From: Paramecium tetraurelia
Lineage: Eukaryota; Ciliophora; Oligohymenophorea; Peniculida; Parameciidae
NCBI RefSeq assembly: GCF_000165425.1
Contig: NW_001799002.1
Span: 67,699-131,698 of the forward strand
Length of the DNA: 64,000 bases
Direction of reading: 5' to 3'
The translations under genes were made by a program, and so were the position numbers. Below, piece by piece: positions 13,236 through 25,636 of this stretch. The stretch's first letter is position 1. Each line of letters opens with the position of its first letter. Under the pieces are notes generated by a model. That model did no database searches and was not told the DNA's origin. It saw only the letters and a list, made by a program, of their open reading frames with translations.

Positions 13236-13730
13236 TCAATACTAACTCAACATTCTTTTTCCAATTAATATCAATTCCCCTTCTAATTTTAGAACAAAAA
13301 TCAAACAACTGAGAAAATTTAATGAATTTACAAATAATTTTTCAGCTTAATATGAAACATATTATTCGAACCTTATATTAAGGATTCTGTTTAAAATGGA
13401 ACCAATTTTTTGAATGAATTGGATTTCCAGTTTTTCTATTATCATTTTCTATTTATAAAATAAATATGAGTCTTTTTCACTGTTGGCAGAATAACATGGC
13501 TTTGTGCTTTTTAAACCAAAATTATACTATAACTGAGGTGTCTAAGAATCAGATAAGATTGTAAATTATAAATAGTATTGAGCTAATCGTTATGCTACTT
13601 GAAATTAATTTTTCTAATACGTTTATTCGCTTGACAAATCAATTGTTAGAGGATACAAAAGGCTTTTAAAACTTTGAAGTGTGAAGTAAAATGACTATGT
13701 ATAGGTTATGGTTTGAATAATATTAAACAT
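13236..13730 (-). CDS. possible small gene or relic, 164 aa open frame
   Basis: An open frame with TGA as the only stop runs from ATG 13728-13730 to TGA 13236-13238. It is rich in Leu, Ile, Phe and Gln with a weakly helical, charged middle. It starts only 15 bp after the stop of the Myb-like gene on the same strand, which is very tight even for this genome. In one-stop-code, AT-rich DNA such a frame has an appreciable chance of being accidental. No family is recognised. It could be a real small gene, a decayed one, or 3' noncoding sequence. Confidence 0.25.
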
Positions 13731-13744
13731 ATGAGACAATATTA

Positions 13745-14333
13745 TCAATTAAAATGTGAATAGACTCTTTGAACAAATGATGACAATATGGTTGTAACTT
13801 CAGGAAAAAAGTTCATCTTTTCAATTAGTTATTCCAAGTCTTCACTAGTCTATTGATCATCCTCTCTTCTACAGTTCAGATTTATGTAATCTCTAGAAAG
13901 AATACAAAATATTCATTTACCTTCCTAATATTTAATCCCATCTGAATCGAAGGTATTTGTAATACCTGTTTTTTATAGCATTCTAAGTTCTATCAACAAA
14001 GTATCTCGAAACAACAGAGAACCTAGGGCCGTGTTCAAGTACAAGGGATAAAATTCTTTGATCTTCATCAAAATTGAATGGTGCTTAATTGTTCAATTCA
14101 GAATTTTTATTGTTTCTTCTTCTTCTTTTATAATGAAAATCCACTCTTTTCTTCTTTTTGATCTTTTTGGCTTGATGACTTTAGGGAACATGATTTAAAT
14201 TTGCTAGTTAAGTTAATGAAGGATTGTCTTAATTTGAGAAAATAAATTAAGATGAATATTCATCCACTTGACTTAAATCCTTTTCCAGCTGTAAGAAACT
14301 GAGGAAATTTTGGTCTGCTGCACAATCTTACAT
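13745..14333 (-). CDS. Myb/SANT-type DNA-binding protein, 186 aa
   Basis: ATG 14331-14333 to TGA 13745-13747 with a 28-nt intron at 13893-13920. Residues 1-75 are polar and lead into a strongly basic stretch (AKKIKKKKRVDFHYKRRRR) that could be a nuclear localisation signal. A Myb-like repeat follows: NFDEDQRILSLVLEHGPRFS, then VSRYFVDRTQNAIKNRYY and KYLRFRW. The GP after the first helices and the NAIKNRY recognition helix with KYL match R2R3-Myb proteins; the first repeat Trp positions are replaced by Phe. The C-terminal ~45 residues are acidic (EDDQQTSEDLEQL). It is probably a nuclear transcription or chromatin factor; targets cannot be told. Confidence 0.85.
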
Positions 14334-15210
14334 TAAAATTAATATGAAATTTAGCTTTTTACTGCTTTACGATTATATATAATTGGGATTCGATAATATC
14401 TTTTTGAATTTATTCACATTAATACGGTCTTAGTATTATTTTATTCAATATTAATTAATTGTTCAGTTGGTAAAGTTAATTCTTACTACATATTACTAAA
14501 AACAAAACAAGTTAAATTAATCCATATATGAAGAACCAAAGACTTTACAAGCCAAATTTCTAGAATATCAATTTTATAATAAATTTAAATATTTCTTCAT
14601 TTAAATTTATATGTCATTTTATTTTATTTATACTTCAATATCGAAGATTCTGCTAATAAGCACATTAAGGACATTTTCAGTAAATAATCATAAAAATATG
14701 TCTTAATTCTTAAAATTTGATATTTAACCTAAAATTTTGCCGTATTGTCTGTTATGAAAATTTAAATTATCCTATATAAACTAAATTTGATAATAAAATT
14801 GATCTTATTTGATATTAATTAAGTTTTCATGGTATTTATTCATTAAAATATACTAAAAGTTTTCTTATAATATCTATAATATGTTATATAATCAAGTATA
14901 TATAGCTATTAATTTTATTATTAATAAATATTTAGTAATTATCAACATTCCTTAAGAAGATAAATTGTTCTTTTGGTGAAAAGTATATTAAGAATCTAAA
15001 ATTATGATAATTAATTACTATATATATAAAGATTGACATTATTTCTATAAGTTATGATAGAGAATTGTGTTCATGAAGATTTACAAATCAATGATAGATA
15101 TCAGACAATAGATATTTTAAAAGTAATATAATTTTAATGAATTTAATCATCTATATGTGTAGTATTATGAAAAAAAGTGCAAAAATTAACTCAGATAAAA
15201 TAAATGTAAA
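14334..15210. other. long AT-rich stretch without a gene
   Basis: About 880 bp of very AT-rich DNA upstream of the Myb-like gene hold no convincing open frame, RNA gene or repeat. This is long for a compact ciliate genome and adjoins a zone of decayed genes, so it may be what remains of fully degraded genes. Confidence 0.4.
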
Positions 15211-15775
15211 TCAATGTCTCATTTTTTATTAAGAAATTGAAACATAAAATGTTATTCTTTCTTTTAATTAGTATCTGTTTCTCATGAAAAATAACATCTA
15301 TGAATCTTTAAGAAAAAAATTTTATTCTTATTCGACTATTATTTGATTACAATCATAACAACAAATAAAAATCTCAAATTAAAGCTTCGTATTTGTAATG
15401 CTTCTTACAAGCATTTTCAATTTAGAATTCATGTTAATAACATTCTCCTCAGCATTAAGTATTGCTTTATCAAACTATCATTTTTTGTTTTTAAGGAACT
15501 AAAAACTATCCAGATTCCATTTTATTCTCTATATATCATTTCATTCACAATTGCAGTATTGCTAAGTAGGGATAATATACATACTTCTAAAGTGGCTTTC
15601 ATATCACCAGGAACTAATTTAAAGGTCTTACGCTAATTAACTAAGCGAGAACAACTCCTGAAAGTCATATTAAGGAGATCCCGTTCTTTATTTTCGAAGT
15701 TCATTCTCATATTGTAATTCTGATATAATCTTCATTTCTTCTGGCAAATATTTTATATCAAATTTTCTACAAATC
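15211..15775 (-). pseudogene. relic of an unidentified minus-strand gene
   Basis: Three overlapping stretches in different minus-strand frames each look protein-coding. Around 15620-15775 a charged, Gln-rich piece contains KYLPEEMKIISELQYENEL and TGSPQYDFQELFSLSQ. Around 15425-15715 a second contains MKATLEVCILSLLSNTAIVN. Around 15211-15520 a third contains AILNAEENVINMNSKLK. Their order along the strand suggests one gene broken by frameshifts, though some frame changes could be introns (a 25-nt GT...AG candidate lies at 15475-15499). No family is recognised, and no complete model could be built. Confidence 0.35.
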
Positions 15776-15869
15776 TTTTTATTTCAATGTGTTTAGCACA
15801 GCCAACTAAGCTCTTCTATTTAGAAATAGATTAGAAACATAGGTCCCTGTCGATATTGATATCTTAAAA

Positions 15870-16234
15870 ATATCAATTTACAAGGGAGGTTCAAGAACTA
15901 TTTTGATATCCTCATTCCCTATCAAGATTATTCTAATCTAATCTTTTCATTTGAGACATTAAAAGCTCTTCATGATTCAGTTTATCAAACTAAGGTTGAT
16001 TAGATCAAGGATTTGAAAGTTAAATATAAATCTGAGACTAAATTAGTTATATACATAATGAGTTGTTTATTTGTTATTGTTGCACTTCATTGTATTTCTT
16101 CTAAAACAATCATTTTTTTCAACTAATTGGTAGATCTCTTATAAGCTAAATAGGGATATCCATAATTGAAAATTTGCTTAAAGAATGAAAAAGGTAAAAT
16201 TATTCTATCAATATATAGAGTTTTATCCCTTTGA
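15870..16234 (+). other. coding-like fragment of uncertain status
   Basis: An open frame without its own ATG ends at TGA 16232-16234. It reads as a charged helical piece (FETLKALHDSVYQTKVDQIK) followed by a hydrophobic segment (LVIYIMSCLFVIVALHCI). The opposite strand also shows coding-like stretches here, so the direction is not certain. It is probably part of the surrounding relic zone (15.2-17.4 kb). Confidence 0.2.
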
Positions 16235-16424
16235 AGTACTTATCTATTTCATACTATTCAATAATCATATTGATTATATGGTTGGAAAGATATTTTGAAA
16301 TCTGATAATAAGAAACATAAGCAAATAAAGTTTAATGAGATATAATTTAGGAATATTGTGAATCAATAGTGAATCTAAGCTTTAGTATTTTATTTATAAT
16401 ACACATAATCTCAATATTAAAACT

Positions 16425-17384
16425 ATGTTTTAACAAAACTAAGTTATTTATCAATAAATCCTTAGTAACAAAATCCAGTATAACAACATCGGGATTACAA
16501 TGTTCCTCCCCCAGGTATTATGATGGTTGATTGAATTCTAATTTTATAAAGCTCCGAGGTATCTTAGAGAAGAGCTACTTGAGAATTAAGAGCAGAATTT
16601 AGATTTGGGTGGTTGATATTAGAATTATCTTTATAATTGTGGAGAATGTTGTGGTAATTGTAAGGCAGTATGTCCCTGTAATCCATTTGTTGAATATCCT
16701 TAAATCCAAGTTGAATAGAGTTTAGTTGGAGTGTACTTGAGTTTTGGAAAGTATATAAAGATAGGTATGGAGAGTGAAATAAGGTAGTTCAACCTGGATT
16801 GATATACATAAACCCTTGCACAGACACAATATAGAAGGTAGATTGAAAAGTGTAGATGATCGATTGTCCAAGATAATAAGTTATGACAAAGGATAATATT
16901 TTGGTTAACATTGATTCCACAGTTTACTATAGAATGGTGATACCTCGAAGATCAATCTTTACATAAATGGCTTGCATTAGGCAGTAACTCAGTTGACAAT
17001 GGCAACAATATAAAGAGCATTGCAGGGTCTCATACATTGTAGGATCTCTTGGAGAAGAAAGCAAAGGTGCAACAATTAATAGAAGGTTAGCGGATTAGTA
17101 TGTATGGGAATGGGGAATAGACATAGAGAATATGTCGATCAAGGATATTCAATTGAATGCCGATTTGTAGAACATTTTGTCAATGGTAGCAAAAGAGTAG
17201 AGAGCTGCTTAAGCCAAGGTGATTTCAGCATAAGGATGATGTGCAATCAGCCAAATTGATGAGGCAAGCAGTAGAGTTGTTGGATTCTATGGCAGCAATG
17301 CAAATTAAATATTTAGATACTATAACAACATTGGGATAGTAGGGATCAACCAAGGGTGTGTTGCTCCCTACGAATTCTAAATGA
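16425..17384 (+). pseudogene. decayed stomatin/prohibitin-like (SPFH/Band 7) gene
   Basis: Pieces of an SPFH protein follow in order but in changing frames. A Cys-rich YNCGECCGNCK and NPFVEYPQIQ are followed by LVGVYLSFGKYIKI, PGLIYINPCTDTIQKVD, IDCPRQQVMTKDNILVNID with STVYYRMVIPRRS, then GSHTLQDLLEKK, and the C-terminal YVWEWGIDIENMSIKDIQL, QRAAQAKVISAQ and LMRQAVELLDSMAAMQ. This is the stomatin order: SPFH domain, then an Ala/Glu/Gln coiled coil. In-frame TGAs occur at 16614-16616 and 16844-16846, and frame changes near 16520-16545, 16965-17030, 17085 and 17235. A normal 23-nt intron with intact ends survives at 16765-16787. The last frame ends at TGA 17382-17384. Six or so lesions exclude sequencing error as the whole explanation. 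Confidence 0.85.
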
Positions 17385-17470
17385 TTAATTTATATATATT
17401 GGGTGAGAATATAAAATATTATTCTATAAAAATTGTGGTCACAGAAAAACAAGTGCTTGGATGACGAAAT

Positions 17471-17653
17471 ATGTAAATTCTAGATGTCTCTTGGAAATAT
17501 TGGGGATTAATAGATATGGTAGAAGAGTTAATGTTAGTAGAGGCGTAGTAGAAGAATATGCAGAATAAGGAGAATCTTGAGTATATATAATTATTATGGA
17601 TTATGGAGGTAAAGAAAAGTGTAGAAAAATTAGAGTTCAAATCGATGATATGA
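17471..17653 (+). CDS. short open frame before the surface antigen, doubtful
   Basis: A 60-residue frame runs from ATG 17471 to TGA 17651-17653, ending 26 bp before the surface antigen ATG. It is charged (MVEELMLVEAQQKNM, MEVKKSVEKLEFK) and would form a helix, with no known family. It may be a relic like its left neighbour or part of the antigen gene's 5' region. The opposite strand's open frame in the same place lacks an ATG. Confidence 0.2.
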
Positions 17654-17679
17654 AATTGGATTTATCAATATTAAAATTA

Positions 17680-20600
17680 ATGAAATCATACATCTTATTG
17701 GCTATTCTCATAGGCTTAGGTGCATCATAAATTGTAGTAACATCGCAAACCCTCTGTGGCTGTCCACAATTAACAAATCAAAATGATTGTGACACATTGC
17801 CAGGGTGTCAATGGTAAGCGAATAGCAACTAATGCACACAAAGTTGCTAAGCACTTACATAAACTGAGTGCCAGGACGCCGCTTAGTATTGCCAATGGAA
17901 TCCAACTACTACAACATGTTCTACATTTTTAGGCTGCGCAAACTTAATAGCTACAAACAATCAATAATGTGTCTAATAGAATCCTAGATGCGTTGGATTT
18001 AATTATACAACTAACTTATGCTTGAATTATAATGAGATCACTTCACCATGCGCCAATTACCCATAAACACAATGCAATTTCAATTTTGGTACAGATGGAG
18101 TTTGTTATTTCACTGGCCTTGTATGTTCACCATATAATAATTGTACATAAGCTTAATAACAACAAAAATGTTTATAACTTAATGCTTTTGGAAATTTTTG
18201 TGTATGGTCTACTCTCAGAGGCTGCTAGGCTATTACAAGTTGTGGTCAATTATCAACTCAAGCCTCTTGCACAAACTATTTTTCAAGTTTTTAATCAAAA
18301 ACTTTGAATGTCTGCTATTGGTAAACAACCACTAATCCACCTTCATGTGTTCCTATTACCAATCTTAATAATTTGGATTAAACCACTTGTTTGGTGAATA
18401 CAAGTTTCTTCTTCAGATGGTATGGATTATCGAACAATCCAGGTAATGGGTTTTGTGGTCCTTGCAAACAATTTTCATTAAAGAAGGTTGTAAGTACATA
18501 ATGTTCTTGTTCTCAATATGTGTTACAAAATGATTGCAATTCATAGAGTACTTTATGCCAATGGAATACATTGACCAATACTTGTTCACCAAATACCTGT
18601 GCCCAAATTAAAACTCAAAATATTTGTCTTACTGTGTCCGGTTGTTATTGGAGTATCGGTGCCAATCAATGCCAAGCTTTGACTAGTTGCAATGATCTGA
18701 CATTCAAGGTTAGCGCAGTTGGATGTGCAGCACAAAGTTTGTACTGTGCTGGTTATTAAGGAGGTTAATGTGTACAAACATCAACAGTAGCTTCTACTTG
18801 CAATTCATAAATTACAGCATCAAGCTGTTACTAATTTATCAATAGTTAAGGTCTATGTGTTTGGAATGTCGTTAATTAAACATGTTCCCAATTGTTAAAT
18901 TGTAGTTAGATAACTGATTCTGCTCTTTGTGGAAACTAATAGAATTAATGTATGTGGGATGCAACAAGTTTAACATGTCAATAATTGACTTGTGCATCAT
19001 TCACCACATCATAGACTTGTACATATGTGTAAACTGAATTTGGATCAAATACATACTAATTATGTAGATGGAACAAATCCCAAGGAATTCTAGGAGTCTG
19101 TGAAAATGCATATTCTGCATTATAGTAAACTTCAACAACTTGTGTTAGCAATACAGGAAATAACTTCAGATGGAGTACCAACAATGCATCTGCAGGAATG
19201 TGTGTGTCATGTGGTACAAATTAATTGTAATTGTAAACACCATCTTCTTGTTAATGTTCTTAATTCCACTCTAAATCAAATTGCTAAAATTCAGGGTTCT
19301 GTACATTCAATGCCCAAACTAATATTTGTTCACCATCACCCTGCACATAATATGAAAACTAGATTACTTGTGCTGGATTAAGTACTTGTTATTGGAGTGC
19401 AAATGGCTGTTTAGCATTCACAAATTGTTCTTCATTACCAGCAGCTGCTAATCAATTAGAATGTGTTAGTATGAATGCTTCATGCAAAGGAATCAGCAAT
19501 GGTGTCTGTCAATCATTCGCCTCAACAACTTGCGCTGCTCAATATGCAGCTACCAACACTTGCGTTAATAACAGTGGTACTGATGGAATTTGTTACTTGG
19601 TCAAAGCAGACAAAACTACCACATGTGTTGGATTCTCATAATGCACTCAAGCTGCAAACAATGAAACCTTATGTCTAAGAAATCAACTGTCTTGTTCATG
19701 GAACAGTCTAACAGAAACATGCTCTTAAGTTACCTGTTCATCATTCAAATCAGAATTAAATTGCAAATTCTATCTACCCAATCCACTCTCATCTTAAATT
19801 GTTCCATGTTTCTGGAATACAACTAATGGTACATGTGGACCAGCTTCTGATATTTTAACAGCATTGACTTAAAATAATTGTGCAACCAGTACTCATAATA
19901 CTTACACTTGGGTAACAACTTCAGCTTAAACTGGTAAAGGATATTGTGTTAGATGTTAATAATAAGTCACATTACCTAAATAATGCGCCTGCTCATTCTT
20001 AACCTAATATGATTGTTCCCAAGCTCTTGAATGTTACTGGAACAATGGAGCATGCATACAAATGGAATGTACATCGATACTTTAACAATCTGTATGTGCA
20101 TCCCAAAAAGGTTGTTAATGGAATAACAATTCATGCACTGTATTTAATGGTACATGTACCAACTTGTTCGGATAGAGTTAAGCTGCATGCATGGCACAAA
20201 ATATATATTGTGTTGGTAGCAATGGAACTAATTGCACCACCACCTATGCTAAATGTGAGGCCAATACAACCGATACATCCTGTGTTGCAAGCATCGGAAG
20301 CAATGGAGCATGTTACTGGAACACCATATCCAAGACCTGTGTGGCTGTCAATTCATGCAATCAATTACCAGAAGCTGAATGCAATTTACAATCTAAGTCA
20401 TGTTATTGGAATGGTATTACTTGTCAAAGTTTAACATGTAGCACACTCTATTCCTAATATGGTTAATGCACTTTTGTTATGAAATTATCATCCAACAGCT
20501 ATGTTTCATTTTGTTAAATGGTAGGTGATCAATGTACATAAGTACCAGATGCCTTTAGTTTAACTTAAGAATAATGCTATGCCAATACTAATAAAACAGC

Positions 20601-23001
20601 AAGATGGATTCCATAATCTACAAATTATGGAGGAATTTGTGCATTATGCTCTGGAAATGTCATTCCAAATTACAATCCTCAAACATGTTAATGCTTTTAA
20701 TACATGACACAAAGTGATTGTAACAATGCTAGTGGGTAATCTTGTTATTGGTCAACAAATAACATATGTGCCCAATAAGTTTGTGCCAATATTGTAAGTC
20801 AATCAGCATGTGCTTAAAACATAGCCTGTATTTGGAATGCTGGTACTTGTTAAACCTTCACTTCATGCAGTTAAGTCGCTGGAACAGGATTGACTGCTTA
20901 ACAATGTCTTAGTTATTCAATTCAATGCAAAGGCTACAATGGAGGAACTTGCACTTCAACTCCAAATTATACATGCAGTACATTATTAACACCAAGTGCT
21001 TGCAGTGGTAATTATGGATCCGACGGTGCCTGCTTATGGAATTCAACTGTTGCTCCTTCTGTATGTATTCCAATTACAAATTGCAGTTAAATTCCTTACC
21101 AACAAATTTGTGGTTATTACACTGAAGGCTGTTAATTTGTAAATAATTAATGTCAATCCCTTACCTGCGGTTACTTCACAACTCCAGCAACATGCACATT
21201 TTATGTATCATAACTTTACCCTGGATAAATTTAATAATGTCAATGGTCAGCAGCTACTGGAACTTGTGTTAATTTCTTCACATCTTCAGACTTAAATTCA
21301 GGCAATTGTGCTGCCAACACAGGATTCACTTATAGATGGGTTCCAACAAGTGCCAATAATGGAGATGGTTATTGTACTAAATGTATGATAAACTCCGTTA
21401 ATGTACCTGGATAATGTGCTTGCAACTAATTGATTTACTAGAATGATTGCTTAGCAAATTCTTAATGTTCTTGGTCCACCACTGCAACATCTCCAAGTTG
21501 TTATAATAAACCTTGCAGTCAAATTATGTAATAAGCAATCTGCAGTACCAATCCAAGATGCTCATGGTCAGCTGCTTAAAATTTATGTTAACCATTTTCA
21601 TCATGTTCAGAACTTGCTGGTGTCAATGCTGGAGAATGTGCTAGTTATTCTGTTTTCTGTGCAGCCATATCAACAACATATTTACCTCTTCAAAATAAGT
21701 ATCTTTGCGCAGGCACTCAAGCTCAATGCACAGTTTCAAATCCATCAGGCACTGCTGGAGCAACAACTCCATCCAAATGTGAAAACACCTATGTTACTCA
21801 AGGTATCTGTTAATTTGACGCCGAAACCAAATAATGTAATAAGATCACCTAGTGTTCAGGAATTAACTCTCAATAGAAATGCCAATAATTCAACCGTTCT
21901 TGCTATTGGTAATTACCAACTGGAGCAGCAACAGCTGCCACTTGCGTACCTGCAAGTTGTACCTATTTCACCAATCAACAAACATGCACATATTATTTGA
22001 CTTCCTTAACAACATCATCATCCTCAAAGGTTGTTCAATGTTCATGGTAACCAACTGGCTCATGCATAGAAGCTACAAATCTCTCAGCTGCCACATCAAA
22101 AACCTGTTACTCCAACTCATTTATGATGTCAAGATGGACTTCCACCTAGGCTGAATCACCTAACGGATTCTGTGCATCATGCAGTTAATACAGTTTAACT
22201 TAAACTTACAAGTCTGTTTGCTCATGCTCTGAATTATCACAATATGAATGTCAAGTGGCTTCCCCTTAATGTGCATACAATTCAACTTCCACAAAGTGTG
22301 CTGCCCAAAACTGTACTTCAATTACATCTAAGTTTTCATGTGCTGCCAATCCTTCTTGCATCTACATTGGATCTTGCCAAACCTATACAAAAACACCTAC
22401 TGGTACAAATGTTGGATGTGTTAACATTACTAGTGCCACATCTTCTTTCGATTGCTTAACTGCTTCAGCCAATTGTCCACAATTTACTGCCAGTGCCACC
22501 TAAGGAAATCCTGGTAGTTGCGGTGTTCGATAAGAATGCAGTAAACAAACTACTTAAGCACTATGTGAAGCCTACAATGCATAAGTCTTCACTGGTTATT
22601 GCACTTGGAATGGCAGTGCTTGTTAAAATATTAATAATTGCAAACAGATTTCTGATGTTTCAGCATGCAATTTATAAACCAGCAGATGCCAATGGAGTGT
22701 TGTTTTGAATTCTTGCATCACACAATCATGCAATTCATATACTAGTCAAGCAGATTGCACATACGTGTACACTTCCTATTAACCTGGAGATATTGCTCTC
22801 TGTGCTTGGGATCCTGCCTATAATGAGTGTAGAAGTGCTCCCCTATCAAATTTAGATTCAACTTAATATAATTAGACTAACACCATCTAATGCTTTGTAA
22901 ATACAGGTCATGTATATCACTTGGATGGAAATGAATGTACAAGGTGCTTCTAAAACATTTTAAGCATTCTTCTAATAACAATGCTCCTAATATTAATTTG
23001 A
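17680..23001 (+). CDS. Paramecium surface (immobilisation) antigen, cysteine-rich, GPI-anchored, 1773 aa
   Basis: ATG 17680-17682 to TGA 22999-23001 is one open frame with no intron. The signal peptide is MKSYILLAILIGLGA. Almost the whole mature protein is built of Cys-periodic modules with recurring Cys-x-Trp/Cys-Tyr-Trp groups (CQWNPTTTTC, CYWSIGANQC) and is very rich in Thr, Ser, Asn, Gln and Ala. The C-terminus is a hydrophobic tail (ILLITMLLILI) after the last Cys pair, the form of a GPI-anchor signal. This is the architecture of ciliate i-antigens (Paramecium serotype A/B/G proteins), which coat cell and cilia and are expressed one at a time. I see no long exact tandem central repeats, unlike many A-type antigens, so it may be a minor or non-repetitive family member. 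Intactness next to decayed genes suggests selection. Confidence 0.93.
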
Positions 23002-23246
23002 GAGTATTATCATTTACAAATATCAATAAACATCTTATTTTATCATTCCTATTTGCATTCCCATATTCTCATCCTTAAAGTCTAATTTACATTCCTTATT
23101 TAATTAAATCAAAATAAATTAGATTTATCTGACATTTCTAAGTTTTTGTTGAAAACCAACATATCTTGTCTAAAGAAAAATGAGGATCTCATTCTTAATT
23201 AATTATTTATAATAAAGATATATGTATTAAATATATGAATTGGCTT

Positions 23247-25636
23247 TCATAGTCTCTTTAAACTAAGGAACCCTTCTCCTTTTCCTCCACTATAACTAAC
23301 TTAGAGTCTAGCTCTATTTGGTAAAACTATAAAGTCTTAAGCATTCAAGCCTAAGGATGAATAACAACAAGATACCAGTATATTCAGAAGTTTTCTTCTT
23401 TTGATCTAGGGTGGCAATGTTCTCTCCATTGATAAGGACTGAGACATTTTGTTTTTCTTTTGAGAAAAATGCATAGGCAATGTGATAGACCCCAGGGGCA
23501 ACAATCAAAATGGAGCTTTTTCCTTTTTCCCAAACGAAATTCTCAGGCAAAGTGTTAATGACTTCGTATTCCCAAGGTATTAAATGATTTTGTGTATCTC
23601 CTGATCTCCACTAAAATCTTGCCACAATATTTTCTTAGCAAAGAGATTCATAGATTTAATTTTAACTTTTGAGATAATTAGATAAATCGTCTGCTGATAC
23701 TTTAGTTTATAAATCATTGTGGATAGCTTCAAAGGCTTGATTGATTTCAGGAATATCTAAGTGTTACTAATATAATACTTGCTTTAGTGTCTAGAATGGT
23801 AATCATGTCTTATATTCCAGCTTTGAGCATCATGTCCTTTTATATTAAATCCAATGTATATTTGGTCAATTAAATATGTTTGGTTAAATCCTTCTAATAG
23901 GCTCTTTCATCCTAATCAATACATAGTTTTTAGATTATGTTTTTTAATTCCTCAAAGTCTTAGTAAAGAACTCTTTGTTTTAAATTAATTTCCAATTGAT
24001 TTAATTGTTATTCAAAAGAAGATATCTTTTTAGTGACAATTTACGAGACTTCTTATTTGATATTTTTAAAGCCATCCTAACTAGAACCTGTCTTTTTGAT
24101 CTCATTAACTCTCCTCTATAATTATTATTCGATTTAGACCTAGATATGTTGCTCATCTTCATATGATAATTATTTAGCTTTGACTTCGCTTATTTCCTTT
24201 ATTTATTATAATAAAATACTTTATTCATCTATTGAACTTATCTTTACAATTGCTTAAACACTTGATCAGATTTAAATTCGTCTAGATGCTCCTACATTTA
24301 ATCTACTTTCTATTAAATATCCTTTTTTTGTATTCTCATAGTATTAACCATTTTTTTGAGATCATCTAATTCTTCTCTCTTGTCATCATCCATTTATTTA
24401 ATATTCTCAGACAAGTTATACAATTCCTCTGTCAATTTCTCTGATAAATGAGTAGATTTCATTATAGTTGTTTACATCTACTCACTTGTAAATTGTTTAG
24501 ACTCTAAGATCTCATTCCTCAATCGATCAAGATCTGAAATAATCTCTTAAGAAAACTTATTAAATCTTTAAGAATAGCCATCCAATTCTCCCTAAAGAGA
24601 ATTTATAGAATGCACATGTTTATCTAATTCTTTATTATCAGCCTTCTTGTTTAATTGTTTTGTTACTCCATCAACTTATTATTTCATTTCAGTCATCAAT
24701 GAATTGTTATCTTGTAATCTTGATTCCACTATATTTTTTAATTCTTATTATTGTTCTTTAATCACTTCTAATTGATGTATTTCAGCCTTGTTTTGTAATG
24801 AATTTATCAGAATTGAGAAATCTTATCTATCAACTTTCACTTCTAAAATTGAAGCAATCTTGTCTATCTAATCTAATGAAGCTTTTTAATCAAGATTTTA
24901 AATGATTGGTTATAAATCTTCAAGAGAAGAGTAATTTTATAAAATTTGATCTAATTCTTATTTACTAATTTTTTTATTTACTGCTTATTGTACTTAGTGC
25001 TTACTAGCCTTTGTTTCAAGTAATTCATTCATTTCTTAAAGATTGGCTTTAAGTTCTACTTATTACGATAATTAAGAGAAGTCTTTCATGCTTGGTACTT
25101 GTTAGAATTTCTTAGAAATCTATGTTTGTAGCTCTTCAATTTTGTGTTTCATATTTTGCATATCTCCTTTGAATTCTCCTGATTATTATTTTTCTAACAA
25201 TTACTTCATCTCGTCAACATCAATTTTACTAATAAAATCATCATTCAAACAATATACTTGCTCAACAAATATTACATATCTGCCTTTAACACATAATCTT
25301 TCAATAAAACTTGAGAATCCTCGTAAGTAATTTTGGTATCAAGATTGGCAGCTATCTCTGCTATCGTTCTTGATATGTCATTGATGTTGGCCTTAAGTGC
25401 TAACCCTGAATGAAGTTCATTTTTAGAAGCACGCGTAGAAAGTTGCTTCTCGATTTCTCGTATACTTTCTCCTTAAGATTTTACAACATCCGTTAAAGCC
25501 TTGAATGTCAATCTGATAATATCATTGATATTTTTCCATTCAGATTAAGACTATTGTTAACTTTAATGCATTCTACCTAAAGCAAGTCTTCAACAATAGC
25601 CGTGCTATATGGATCATTATCTTCTCGATGATGCAT
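23247..25636 (-). CDS. coiled-coil protein with C-terminal C1q/TNF-like domain, 754 aa
   Basis: ATG 25634-25636 to TGA 23247-23249 with five introns: 25551-25576, 25229-25257, 24197-24219, 23757-23778 and 23351-23375 (22-29 nt). With these removed the frame closes exactly. Residues ~20-600 are almost entirely heptad-patterned coiled coil, with many Lys, Gln, Glu, Leu and repeated KAS/KAD phrases such as DQKASLDQIDKIASI and NKKADNKELDK. The last ~130 residues form a beta-strand domain: RFQWRSGD, VWEKGKSSILIVAPGVYHIA, then QDFIVLPNRARLQVSY and GEGFLSLKRL. The pattern (APGVYHI..., ARLQVSY-G, GFLSL-L) resembles C1q/TNF jelly-rolls. There is no signal peptide, so an intracellular scaffold (cytoskeletal or ciliary) is more likely than a secreted ligand; this is inference. 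Confidence 0.85.

Noticed and set aside
15343-15636. Plus-strand frame of 97 codons
   Set aside because: No ATG start; the minus strand shows better coding character in the same place.
18032-22708. Several plus- and minus-strand frames inside the antigen region
   Set aside because: They are out-of-frame shadows of the single 1773-codon surface antigen frame, whose Cys pattern is unbroken.
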